A stretch of 40,065 nucleotides of DNA, from the NCBI GenBank assembly GCA_017940185.1, contig JAGAZE010000047.1, positions 1 through 40,065 on the forward strand, read 5' to 3'. The position numbers and the translations under genes are program-made. The notes under the pieces were generated by a model, which saw only the letters and a list, made by a program, of their open reading frames with translations, had not been told where the DNA came from and did no database searches. The first letter of the stretch is position 1. Every line of letters begins with the position of its first letter. The DNA is from Bacteroidaceae bacterium. GTDB lineage: Bacteria > Bacteroidota > Bacteroidia > Bacteroidales > Bacteroidaceae. This document shows positions 9,101-16,351 of this stretch, piece after piece.

Positions 9101-9641
9101 CTACTGCGGACAACTGATGACTATCACCGACAAGGCCGGCTCCGACACCGACTACAAGAAATCGTATGCCGAGTGGTATGAGAAGGAATTTAAGCACGCA
9201 CGCAACATACAACCCAACATTCGCGGCGAGCAGAACGTGTTCCGCTATCTGCCCTTGCAGCAGGGCATGGTGCTCCGTCTCTTCGGTGAAGAGACCCTTG
9301 AACAGGTACAGATGGTGCAACTGGCAGCACAGACGGTGGGCACACCACTCACCATCTCGGCCGATGCCGACCATCCGCTGGCAACACAGATAAGCGGAAT
9401 GAAGCAAGAAAGCCTGGAAGCCTTCTGCGCCGGCATGAAATACTATGAGCGCGTGCGCACTATTGCCGCCAATGTGCCCGATGAAGTGTATGAGGCTGCA
9501 GCACAATGCGACATGTATATCGCTCAGGCAGCACCCGTGAAGAACGGCCGCATCGAACTGGTGCACTACATCAAGGAGCAATCCATAGCCAACGAATACC
9601 ACCGCTATGGCTCGCAGATAGAGGTACCCGAAGTGGAATAG
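6165..9641 (+). CDS. putA: Bifunctional proline dehydrogenase / L-glutamate gamma-semialdehyde dehydrogenase
   Basis: 1158 residues. Proline is oxidised to pyrroline-5-carboxylate by an FAD-dependent barrel, then to glutamate by an aldehyde dehydrogenase domain. The PRODH barrel covers about residues 70-460 (VVGDGEADKRYEKYLEAL, VRRMDENTAPDNF). A linker follows, and the ALDH domain runs about 530-1010. In the ALDH part, VLSPWNFPCAIP is the cofactor-binding segment, the general-base Glu is E763 in SAETGGKN, and the catalytic Cys is C797 in GNAGQKCSA. INRGITGAIVNRQPFGGMKLS closes the ALDH core. About 150 further C-terminal residues are of unclear role. There is no N-terminal DNA-binding domain, so it is not the autoregulatory PutA type. 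It has its own promoter and a terminator hairpin at 9704-9735. Confidence 0.96.
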   Translation: MSEQNLPTIQEVFSWMRKLYDESYSGLTKVEKGEQRMYGTMVTTPNDKKFMVRMLDETSQVRDRQKLARRVKDLIDQYGIPQFLGTTDHCLFWMYQKFAYLPLFNWVSVPIIKWRLRRDTSRVIINAARPNLTDHLATRFKEDIGQNVNLLGEVVVGDGEADKRYEKYLEALKEPDINYISVKISGIYAQTHALNYKESFPELIHRMSTLYQAAIDHPYTDAEGVTKPKFINLDMEEYKDAHLTMKLFKAVLSLPQFKNYEAGIVVQSYLPDAWNFQTELLEFAKQRVAEGGSPIKMRIVKGCNLDMENIVSDMRGWPNPVLPTKTEVDANYLRIIERGLKPENAKALHIGMASHNLFTISYAYLLTERYQTPKDCFCFEMLEGMANHVWRAQKKFGNHVILYTPVVKKEHFLNAISYLVRRMDENTAPDNFLTHSFTLEPDTQEWKELEQQFIDAYNMKDTVSTTPTRTQDRNQPYQGQEPQDEMINEPDTDFDRECNQQWVEKIFAKWKSNGQLTGNKSEWGDWKPGDVLPTQIGGELVYNDDHARYYDRSQDGDVLVCEMSRANKEQTERILAVAEQDAGGWRNTSIEERHRIMYKAANILGAMRGDLNGSMCAITGKTVEEGDVEVSEAIDYCRYYTTTMKKYAQLPDIEMKAKGTVLVLSPWNFPCAIPCGGVVAALASGNTCILKPATVAAPVAWLFAKAFWEAGVPKEALQVVITDREATPLLTSSPIVKHIILTGGTETAQNIAHTNPRKPLSAETGGKNVMILSAMGDRDHAIMNACRSAFGNAGQKCSACSLLLVERSVYNQPDFLEKLKDCASSLKVGGVWNAGNIVGPMIDNHNDKLQQAMTLEPGEKWLIEPEFIDEKKYILKPCIKYDVKPGSFTFRTELFAPLLAVAPYDTLEEAVALVNGLDYGLTSGLQSLDEQEQKYWKAHIQAGNLYINRGITGAIVNRQPFGGMKLSAFGPGLKAGGPNYCGQLMTITDKAGSDTDYKKSYAEWYEKEFKHARNIQPNIRGEQNVFRYLPLQQGMVLRLFGEETLEQVQMVQLAAQTVGTPLTISADADHPLATQISGMKQESLEAFCAGMKYYERVRTIAANVPDEVYEAAAQCDMYIAQAAPVKNGRIELVHYIKEQSIANEYHRYGSQIEVPEVE

Positions 9642-9703
9642 CATCATGCAGCCTGCAAGGCACGGCTAGCAAGAGCATGCCAGCCCGATGCTGATATGAA
9701 AAC

Positions 9704-9735
9704 GACGAACCGTCACTATCACGTGGCGGTTCGTC
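9704..9735. terminator. Bidirectional terminator between putA and a GNAT gene
   Basis: A 13-base arm at 9704-9716 pairs with 9723-9735 (one G.T pair) across a 6-base loop. It is flanked by AAAAC on the left and TTATATTTATAA on the right, so it can serve both convergent genes. Confidence 0.8.
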
Positions 9736-9779
9736 TTATATTTATAATGGTGTAGTGTTTGTGTCACCGAGTGCACATC

Positions 9780-10277
9780 CTATCTCAGTTGCTGATAGGC
9801 CAGGCGCTCATCGCCATTGAGCAGATGAATGATGCCGCAATAGATGAAACCATGACGCAGAATGAGTTGTTGCATAATGCGGTTGTCGCGGTGCGTGTCA
9901 ATACGCAGGTTGGGCGTCTGGCTGAGCGCATAGGCGATGATGTCGGCAAACACTCCGTGGCTTTCGGGAGTGCTCGCTATACGATGTATCACCTTATAGG
10001 GCGTGGTGTCGTCAAGCCACTGCCCGTTGTAGATACGCGAGTAGGTAGGATCGGGCCCATCCATGAGCACAAACATGCCCACGGCGGTGCCAGTAGGCGT
10101 AGTGAGCAGATAAGCCTGCTGCAACTCAATATCGTGGCGGAGCGTGTCGGCGGAGGGATAGCCGTCTGTCCATTGATTGGGATTGCCACTTTGCTTCATG
10201 ATGCCTCGTGCAGCTTTGCACAGGCCGAGCATGCATGTGAGGTCGTTGAGAGTAGCAGGGCGGATGTCGTGGTTCAT
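9780..10277 (-). CDS. GNAT family N-acetyltransferase
   Basis: 165 residues from the ATG at 10277 (MNHDIRPATLNDL); the 19 upstream codons are proline/serine-rich and unlikely to be translated. IRPAT.ND at the N-terminus is the classic GNAT beta1-alpha1 start. A central segment GTAVGMFVLMDGPDP fits strand beta4. HRIASTPESHGVFADII with NLRIDTHRDNRIMQQLILRHGF fits the acetyl-CoA loop and the C-terminal half, which ends IHLLNGDERLAYQQ. The canonical Q/RxxGxG/A pyrophosphate loop is replaced by STPESHGV, as in several Bacteroidetes members. The acceptor is unknown. It lies about 100 bases downstream of feoAB on the same strand. Confidence 0.85.
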   Translation of the reverse strand: MNHDIRPATLNDLTCMLGLCKAARGIMKQSGNPNQWTDGYPSADTLRHDIELQQAYLLTTPTGTAVGMFVLMDGPDPTYSRIYNGQWLDDTTPYKVIHRIASTPESHGVFADIIAYALSQTPNLRIDTHRDNRIMQQLILRHGFIYCGIIHLLNGDERLAYQQLR

Positions 10278-10377
10278 AGTAAGTGGGGAGGGTGAGTTTG
10301 TAGTGGGAGGGTTCAGGGAGGGTCGCGTTGGCAATGCTACATACGGAACGGAGGGAGAGTTAGAGGAATGAGCCAGA

Positions 10378-12819
10378 CTATTGCAGTATGGATCCTATCT
10401 GATAAACCGCCGCCGATACTATCCACGCCAGCACTGTGGTGTAGAGTGCGACAAAGAGTGCCCAGCGCCAGCTGCCCGTCTCCGAACGTATGGCAGCAAT
10501 GGTGGCAATGCATGGGAAGTAGATGAGCACAAAGAGCAGGAAGCAGAATGCTGCCAGCGGCGTGATGCCCTCGCGCGACATCTGTCGGTAGAGACGCGAA
10601 TATTTGTCGTTGTCTTCCTCGCCGAAATCCTCGTCGTCGGCGTAGCTCTCATCGTCGACATAGAGTACACCCATCGTCGATGCCACTATCTCCTTGGCTC
10701 CCACGCCGGAAATGAGTCCCACGTCGAGTTTCCAGTTGAAGCCCTGCGGTCGGAAGATGGGTTCCACGGCCTTTCCAATCCGCCCAATGTAGCTCTGCTC
10801 TTGCTGCTGCTGACGGGGCAGGCTGTCGTCGTGGGGGAAGTATCCCAGCATCCACACTGCCACACTGGCGACGAGGATGATGGTGCCCATCTTCTTCAGA
10901 TACTGCTTTCCCTTCTCCCATGTGTGGCGCACGATGGCTTTGCGTGTGGGCATGCGGTAGGGCGGCAGCTCCATGACAAAGGGAGTGTCGTCGCCCTTCA
11001 CCAAGAAACGGCTGAAGAGACGACTCATCACCACGGCCAGTACGATGCCAATGACATAGAGCGAGATGAGAATGGGTGCACGCATACCAACAGCGAAGAA
11101 TGTGCCCACTATCATGATGTAGATGGGCAGCCGTGCCGAGCAGCTCATCAATGGCAGGATGAGCATGGTCACGAGTCGTGCGCGCCTACTCTCTATGGTG
11201 CGTGTGGCCATGATGGCAGGCACATTGCAGCCAAAGCCCATCACCAATGGGATGAACGACTTGCCGTGCAGGCCCATCTTGTGCATCAGTTTGTCCATGA
11301 TGAATGCTGCTCGCGCCATGTAGCCTGAGTCTTCCATGAAAGAGATGAACGTATAGAGGATGAGTATCTGCGGCAAGAAGACAATAACCGCTCCTACGCC
11401 TGCCACGATGCCATCTACCAGCATATCGCGCAGCGTGCTCGCGGGCATTACGGACTGCAGCCACTCACCCAGCCAACCGAAACCTGCCTCGATCCAATCG
11501 GCGGGATACTGCCCGAGGCGGAAGGTGGCTTCAAACATGAGGAAGAGCAACAAGATAAACACTGGAAATCCCAACCACTTGTGGGTGACAAGTCGGTCGA
11601 GCCAGTGTGTGGTGCGGTAGTGGTCGTCGTTAGAGCCTATGGAATAGCCGCTCTCCTTGAGCGCGCCGCTGATGAAACCATACTTGGCATCCATGATAAC
11701 GGTCTCCGCCGTGGTGTGCATCTCCTCCTCTATTCGCTGGTTGGCCTTCTCCCGTGCCTGCTCCACAGCCTTGGCGCAGGGCAGGGATGCTACCATCTTG
11801 GTCACTTCGCTGTCGCCTTCCAGCACCTTGATGGCCAGAAAGCGTGTGGAGAAGCGTGTACGCAAGTCCGACTCCTGCTTCAACAAATCCTGTATGGCGC
11901 TGATGCCGTCTTCCACTTCATGCCCGTTGTCGATGTGTATGTGCCGATATTCGGGCAATGTATCTTCCTGCTGCTCGTATACCTTTATTATATTACGGAA
12001 CAGTTCCTTCACGCCCTTGCCCTTGGTGAACACCGTTGGCTGCATGGGCACGCCGAAGAGCTGACTGAGCTGCTCCACATTGATGTGGTCGCCTCGTTGC
12101 TCGGCCTCGTCAAACATGTTGAGGGCGCACACCATGCGTAGGTGCATGTCGATGAGTTGAGTGGTGAGGAACAGGTTGCGCTCTATGTTGCCTGTGTCGA
12201 TTACATTGAGCACCACGTCGGGGGTGTGTTCGCTCAGTTCGTGGCGCACGTATCGTTCTTCAGGACTGTAAGCCGAGAGCGAATAGGTGCCGGGCAGGTC
12301 AACGATATTGAACCGATAGCCCTCAAAGTCGGCATGTCCCTGTTTGGCATCGACGGTCACGCCCGAGTAGTTGCCCACACGCTCGTGTGCCCCCGACACA
12401 AAATTGAACAGCGAAGTCTTGCCGCAGTTGGGATTGCCCACCAATGCTACATTGATGGTACGATAGGGCGACGGCTTTCCATGGTCTGTAGTCACCTCGG
12501 CAGATGTGGAAACCATGGCAACCGCCGCATTGTCTGTATTTCTTTCGGTTGCGTGTGCCGCTGCTGCCGTCGACATCGCAGGCTTAGGCTCATGCGCCTC
12601 ATGGGTAACCTCTATCATGGCAGCCTCGCTGCGACGCAACGACACCTCATAGCCCATCACACGATACTTCACAGGATCCTGCAAGGGCGCATTGAGCAGC
12701 ACTTCCACCTGTTGGCCTCGCACAAAGCCCATCTCTACGATGCGCTTGCGGAAACCGCCATGACCAAGCACTTTCACAATATAGGCGTTGCTGCCGGTAT
12801 GTAGTTCGGATAACTTCAT
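10378..12819 (-). CDS. feoB: Fused FeoA-FeoB ferrous iron transporter
   Basis: 813 residues. Residues 1-75 are a FeoA/SH3-like domain (GHGGFRKRIVEMGFVRGQQVEVL). An Ala/Thr-rich linker follows, then the FeoB G domain from about 120: G1 GNPNCGKTS (128-136), G3 DLPGTYS and G4 NMFD. After about residue 410 come the membrane segments with the gate motifs FVSFMED-like FISFMEDSGYMARAAFIMD and MGFGCNVPAIMATRTIES. The C-terminal VGAKEIVASTMGVLY and a last helix complete it. It imports Fe2+ across the inner membrane. Such fusions are usual in Bacteroidales. Two palindromes in its upstream region could be metal-responsive operators. Confidence 0.96.
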   Translation of the reverse strand: MKLSELHTGSNAYIVKVLGHGGFRKRIVEMGFVRGQQVEVLLNAPLQDPVKYRVMGYEVSLRRSEAAMIEVTHEAHEPKPAMSTAAAAHATERNTDNAAVAMVSTSAEVTTDHGKPSPYRTINVALVGNPNCGKTSLFNFVSGAHERVGNYSGVTVDAKQGHADFEGYRFNIVDLPGTYSLSAYSPEERYVRHELSEHTPDVVLNVIDTGNIERNLFLTTQLIDMHLRMVCALNMFDEAEQRGDHINVEQLSQLFGVPMQPTVFTKGKGVKELFRNIIKVYEQQEDTLPEYRHIHIDNGHEVEDGISAIQDLLKQESDLRTRFSTRFLAIKVLEGDSEVTKMVASLPCAKAVEQAREKANQRIEEEMHTTAETVIMDAKYGFISGALKESGYSIGSNDDHYRTTHWLDRLVTHKWLGFPVFILLLFLMFEATFRLGQYPADWIEAGFGWLGEWLQSVMPASTLRDMLVDGIVAGVGAVIVFLPQILILYTFISFMEDSGYMARAAFIMDKLMHKMGLHGKSFIPLVMGFGCNVPAIMATRTIESRRARLVTMLILPLMSCSARLPIYIMIVGTFFAVGMRAPILISLYVIGIVLAVVMSRLFSRFLVKGDDTPFVMELPPYRMPTRKAIVRHTWEKGKQYLKKMGTIILVASVAVWMLGYFPHDDSLPRQQQQEQSYIGRIGKAVEPIFRPQGFNWKLDVGLISGVGAKEIVASTMGVLYVDDESYADDEDFGEEDNDKYSRLYRQMSREGITPLAAFCFLLFVLIYFPCIATIAAIRSETGSWRWALFVALYTTVLAWIVSAAVYQIGSILQ

Positions 12820-12852
12820 TGTTGCACGTCTTCAATAGTCATATAGACGCTG

Positions 12853-12860
12853 CAAATGTA
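12853..12860 (-). promoter_or_regulatory. -7 element of feoAB
   Basis: TACATTTG on the minus strand, 33 bases before the feoAB ATG, matches TAnnTTTG. A 12-bp palindrome begins 8 bases upstream and covers the -33 region, a position suited to repression. Confidence 0.65.
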
Positions 12861-12867
12861 ATCACTT

Positions 12868-12879
12868 TTGCCTAGGCAA
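12868..12879. promoter_or_regulatory. Palindrome TTGCCTAGGCAA over the feoAB promoter
   Basis: This is a perfect 12-bp palindrome between the -33 and -7 positions of feoAB. The location suggests an operator for an iron-responsive regulator of the DtxR/IdeR or Fur type, but the regulator is unknown. Confidence 0.5.
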
Positions 12880-12920
12880 GCATCCAAAAGGCCGAACTTG
12901 TGCAATGGAATGAGTAAAAA

Positions 12921-12936
12921 TACCTAGATATAGGTA
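12921..12936. promoter_or_regulatory. Inverted repeat TACCTA-4-TAGGTA in the feoAB/aquaporin gap
   Basis: Perfect 6-base arms are separated by GATA. It shares the CCTA/TAGG core with the palindrome 42 bases away and lies between the feoAB and aquaporin promoters, so it may be a second operator. Confidence 0.45.
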
Positions 12937-12996
12937 GAGCGTTGCTCGAAGTGAAAGAAAAAAGTTAAGACTTTTTCACTTTTATAAGAAATCGTG

Positions 12997-13004
12997 TACC
13001 TTTG
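12997..13004 (+). promoter_or_regulatory. -7 element of the aquaporin-aldolase pair
   Basis: TACCTTTG, 52 bases before the aquaporin ATG, matches TAnnTTTG. No clear -33 TTTG was seen. Confidence 0.55.
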
Positions 13005-13055
13005 GCATGCTAAACGTGCTATGCTCGATTATTCACCATTCAATCTTCAACCAAT

Positions 13056-13742
13056 ATGAAAAAGTATTTAGCAGAAATGTTCGGCACCATGGTCTTGGTG
13101 CTCATGGGTTGCGGTGCCGCCGTCAGTCTGGGTTGCGACCCCGTCAGCAACATCCCCGCTGTGGTAGGCACTTCGATGGCCTTTGGTCTTGCCGTAGTGG
13201 GCATGGCCTACACCATTGGCGGCGTATCGGGCTGCCACATCAATCCAGCCATCACGCTGGGCGTATGGCTCACAGGACGCATCAGCACGAAAGACTGTGC
13301 CATGTACATGATTTTCCAGGTCATCGGTGCATTCATCGGTTCGCTGCTGCTCTATCTGCTCACCTCGTCGAGCATCGACGGTGCAATCTCGGGCACGGGA
13401 GCCAACGACTTGCAAGAAGGTGTGTCGCTCGTGGGTGGACTGATTGCCGAAATGGTGTTCACCTGCGTCTTCGTGCTTGTAGTGCTCGGCGCTACGCATA
13501 AGACCAACGGCGCTACCAACAACTTCGCCGGTCTGGCCATCGGTCTGACACTTATCCTCGTTCACCTGGTTTGCATCCGCTACACCGGTACATCTGTCAA
13601 CCCCGCCCGGTCCATCGCTCCCGCAGTGTTCCAAGGTGGCACAGCTCTGGCCAACCTTTGGGTGTTCATCGTAGGCCCCTTCGTGGGTGCTTGTGCTGCC
13701 GCACTGGTATGGAAAGCTATCGAACCAGCTGATAAAGACTAA
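13056..13742 (+). CDS. aqpZ: MIP family channel, aquaporin Z-like
   Basis: 228 residues with six hydrophobic helices and the two NPA half-helix motifs: HINPAITLG at residues 63-65 and SVNPARSIAPA at 182-184. The N-terminal AEMFGTMVLVLMGCGAAV and the segment GLTLILVHLVCIRYTGTSVNPARS resemble AqpZ more than GlpF. The position before the second NPA that widens glycerol channels is not glycerol-facilitator-like. The role is passive water (perhaps small solute) flux across the inner membrane. It is followed after 32 bases by the class II aldolase on the same strand and shares its divergent promoter region with feoAB. Confidence 0.92.
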   Translation: MKKYLAEMFGTMVLVLMGCGAAVSLGCDPVSNIPAVVGTSMAFGLAVVGMAYTIGGVSGCHINPAITLGVWLTGRISTKDCAMYMIFQVIGAFIGSLLLYLLTSSSIDGAISGTGANDLQEGVSLVGGLIAEMVFTCVFVLVVLGATHKTNGATNNFAGLAIGLTLILVHLVCIRYTGTSVNPARSIAPAVFQGGTALANLWVFIVGPFVGACAAALVWKAIEPADKD

Positions 13743-13774
13743 CTATTGTAAAGCATAAAAACCATCACAAACTT

Positions 13775-14782
13775 ATGGTAGACTACAAATCATTAGGTCT
13801 CGTCAACACACGCGAGATGTTCAGTCGCGCCATCAACGGCGGCTATGCCATTCCGGCATTCAACTTCAACAACATGGAACAGCTCCAAGCCATTATCAAG
13901 GCTTCGAGCGACCTTCGTTCGCCCGTCATTCTGCAAGTGTCGAAAGGCGCTCGCAACTATGCCAACCAGACACTGCTGCGCTATATGGCACAGGGTGCTG
14001 TGGAGTATGCCAAGGAGTTGGGTTGCCAGCATCCTGAGATTGCCCTCCACCTTGACCATGGCGACAGCTTCGAGATATGCAAGAGTTGCGTCGACTTCGG
14101 TTTCTCGTCGGTGATGATCGATGGCAGTTCTCTGCCCTACGACGAGAATGTGGCTCTGACGAAGCGCGTTGTGGAGTATGCCCATCAGTTCGATGTCACC
14201 GTCGAAGGCGAGCTGGGCGTGCTGGCAGGCGTGGAAGACGAAGTGCAGGCCGAAGAATCGCACTACACCAAGCCCGAAGAGGTGATTGACTTCGTGACTA
14301 AGACGGGCGTCGACTCATTGGCCATCAGCATCGGCACCAGCCACGGCGCTTACAAGTTTAAGCCCGAACAGTGCACGCGCGACCCGCAGACAGGCAAGCT
14401 CGTACCTCCCCCATTGGCCTTCGACGTGCTCGATGCCATCATGGAGAAGTTGCCGGGATTCCCCATCGTGCTCCACGGCAGTTCGTCGGTGCCTCAGGAA
14501 TATGTCGACATGATCAACGAGCACGGCGGCAAGCTGCCCGATGCAGTAGGCATTCCCGAAGAACAGCTGCGCAAGGCTGCCAAGAGCGCCGTGTGCAAAA
14601 TAAACATCGACAGCGACTCGCGTCTGGCATTCACCGCTGCTGTACGCCGTGTGTTCGATGAGAAACCGGGAGAGTTTGACCCGCGCAAATATTGCGGACC
14701 GGCACGCGATGAGATGGAAAAGATGTACAAACACAAAATTACTGATGTACTCGGCTCCGACAACAAGTTAGCACAATGCTGA
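13775..14782 (+). CDS. fba: Class II fructose-bisphosphate aldolase
   Basis: 335 residues. It cleaves fructose 1,6-bisphosphate into the two triose phosphates, the substrates of TpiA encoded at 3275. Zinc and active-site signatures are visible: YAIPAFNFNNMEQLQAII, LHLDHGDSFE (zinc His), MIDGSSLPYDEN, VEGELGVLAGVED with the following Glu-rich segment, ISIGTSHGAYKF (second zinc His), VLHGSSSVP (third zinc His) and INIDSDSRLAFT. The length and GTSHGAYKF are those of the shorter class II subgroup. It is 32 bases behind the aquaporin gene and is followed by a strong intrinsic terminator. Confidence 0.96.
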   Translation: MVDYKSLGLVNTREMFSRAINGGYAIPAFNFNNMEQLQAIIKASSDLRSPVILQVSKGARNYANQTLLRYMAQGAVEYAKELGCQHPEIALHLDHGDSFEICKSCVDFGFSSVMIDGSSLPYDENVALTKRVVEYAHQFDVTVEGELGVLAGVEDEVQAEESHYTKPEEVIDFVTKTGVDSLAISIGTSHGAYKFKPEQCTRDPQTGKLVPPPLAFDVLDAIMEKLPGFPIVLHGSSSVPQEYVDMINEHGGKLPDAVGIPEEQLRKAAKSAVCKINIDSDSRLAFTAAVRRVFDEKPGEFDPRKYCGPARDEMEKMYKHKITDVLGSDNKLAQC

Positions 14783-14791
14783 TAATCTGAC

Positions 14792-14829
14792 AACGCTCCC
14801 TTTCCATTGTACGAAAGGGAGCGTTTTTC
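14792..14829 (+). terminator. Intrinsic terminator of fba
   Basis: A perfect 13-base stem (14792-14804 with 14813-14825) and an 8-base loop are followed by a T-rich run (GTTTTTCT). It lies 10 bases after the fba stop codon. Confidence 0.92.
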
Positions 14830-14881
14830 TACTTTACACACTTATTCTCCACTCCTTGCATCACCTATACCATCGTCCATC

Positions 14882-15457
14882 ATGTATTCGCTTCCACAGC
14901 CGGCACAGCATCACGAAGCCCCTGCCATAGCTGAACTCATCATGCTTGCCATGAACCACGACTGTTGCCAGTGGTTTGCTGGCGAACAACACAGCTTGGA
15001 TGATTTCAGAATCATGCTCATCGAACTCATAGAGCATGAACACTCGCAGTACAGTTATCGCAACACCATTGTCGTGCGTACTGAGTGCGGCAATGTGGCG
15101 GGCATTCTTGTCAGCTACAACGGCGACGACCTGTTGGCATTGCGTCGGACTTTTATCGATGCAGCCCAGCGTCATCTACAACGCGACTTTTCCCTTATGG
15201 ACGCAGAGACACAAGGCGGCGAGCTCTATCTCGACTCTCTTGCCGTGCATCCCGAACACCGTTGTCAAGGCATTGCCACAACACTGTTGCGCGCGGGCAT
15301 AGAACGTGCCCGACAATTGCACCTGCCTGCCGTAGGACTGCTTGTGGATGCAGGCAACCCAGGGGCGGAAAAACTATACAAACGCATCGGGTTCCGACAT
15401 GTGGACGACACATCATGGGGTGGACATCCCATGCACCACCTGCAGTTTGCTCTGTAA
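14882..15457 (+). CDS. GNAT family N-acetyltransferase
   Basis: 191 residues from the ATG at 14882 (MYSLPQPAQ). The open frame extends 25 codons upstream into the fba terminator, which rules out the longer start. The acetyl-CoA binding signature is clear: LYLDSLAVHPEHRCQGIATTLLRAGIE contains the R/QxxGxA loop. GLLVDAGNPGAEKLYKRIGFRHVDD is the typical C-terminal beta5-alpha4 part. The N-terminal half (IAELIMLAMNHDCCQWF) is family-specific. The substrate is unknown. It is a single gene, isolated by hairpins on both sides. Confidence 0.9.
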   Translation: MYSLPQPAQHHEAPAIAELIMLAMNHDCCQWFAGEQHSLDDFRIMLIELIEHEHSQYSYRNTIVVRTECGNVAGILVSYNGDDLLALRRTFIDAAQRHLQRDFSLMDAETQGGELYLDSLAVHPEHRCQGIATTLLRAGIERARQLHLPAVGLLVDAGNPGAEKLYKRIGFRHVDDTSWGGHPMHHLQFAL

Positions 15458-15485
15458 ACTGAAAACAAAGTCTTACTGAAAAAAT

Positions 15486-15519
15486 TAAGATGACTGGTAC
15501 TAATGATGCAGTCATCTTA
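15486..15519. terminator. Hairpin between convergent GNAT and plsC genes
   Basis: A perfect 11-base stem (15486-15496 with 15509-15519) has a 12-base loop and A/T-rich flanks. It lies 29 bases after the GNAT stop and 59 bases after the plsC stop on the other strand. No long T-run is present. Confidence 0.65.
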
Positions 15520-15577
15520 TTGTATATGGTGCTATAGGCTATCACGTACTTCTCCGTTCTATCGTCGGGCAGTGTAC

Positions 15578-16324
15578 TCAGGCTGTCGTCTCGGTATTGT
15601 CGCCTAGATGTTCGACAATGATGTTGCGACTCTGCTGCAATAGGCGTCGTGCATTGTCGTTGCCCTTTTCGTCGCCTACAGGTATGGGTTGGTGTATGGT
15701 GAGTCGCAGGGGGTGCCACGTTGCCCATCGTCCGTCGCGCTGTCGCGGCATTACCTGGTACGAACCTTCAATGGTGAGGGGCACTATGGGCAGGCGTAGT
15801 TCATCGGCCAGCAGAAAGGCACCTCGCTTGAAGGGTTGCAAGTGTCCGTTGCGTGTGCGTGAACCTTCGGGAAAAACCACCAGCGACATACCGTCAGTCA
15901 GGCGATTGCGCGCCGCCTCGTGGCTACGGATGATACTCTCCTTGCTCGACCGGTCGATGAAGATGTGGCGCGCTGCAGCACAGGCGGCTCCCACAAAAGG
16001 CAGACGGCGCAGCGACTGCTTCATCATCCACTTGAAGTTACGATTGAGGTAGCCGTAGATCAGGAAGATGTCGAACGCTCCCTGGTGGTTGGCCACGAAG
16101 ATGTAGGATTGTCCTTTCTGCAGCAGTTCCCGTCCTTCTACGTGTATGGGCAGTAGCAGCAGTCGCACGATACATCTAGCCCATAGGCGTCCGGGATAGT
16201 ATCCCCACACACGTGCTCCGCCCAGTGCGCAGCCCACGATGGTCACCACGGCGGCAAGCACTGTGGCAAGCAGACCTAAAGGCAAAGCGATGCAAAGTTG
16301 GTAGATGCGGTAGAGCCACTTCAT
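15578..16324 (-). CDS. plsC: 1-acyl-sn-glycerol-3-phosphate acyltransferase family (PlsC-like)
   Basis: 248 residues. An N-terminal membrane segment (IALPLGLLATVLAAVVTIV) is followed by the acyltransferase core. The HX4D box lies in VANHQGAFDIF, the substrate-binding FIDRS in the middle, FPEGSRTRNG as motif III, and VPLTIEGSYQV near motif IV. The enzyme acylates lysophosphatidate at the inner membrane to make phosphatidate, although ornithine-lipid or other lysophospholipid acyltransferases share these motifs. It is the last gene of a three-gene minus-strand run, 27 bases after the metallophosphoesterase gene. Confidence 0.9.
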   Translation of the reverse strand: MKWLYRIYQLCIALPLGLLATVLAAVVTIVGCALGGARVWGYYPGRLWARCIVRLLLLPIHVEGRELLQKGQSYIFVANHQGAFDIFLIYGYLNRNFKWMMKQSLRRLPFVGAACAAARHIFIDRSSKESIIRSHEAARNRLTDGMSLVVFPEGSRTRNGHLQPFKRGAFLLADELRLPIVPLTIEGSYQVMPRQRDGRWATWHPLRLTIHQPIPVGDEKGNDNARRLLQQSRNIIVEHLGDNTETTA

Positions 16325-16351
16325 GGTGATAAGGATGAGAATGGGTAAGAG

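Noticed and set aside
7916-9181. Long plus-strand frame (421 codons) inside putA in another reading frame
   Set aside because: It is Arg/His/Thr-rich with no domain, lies entirely within a clear PutA ALDH domain, and results from GC-rich codon use.
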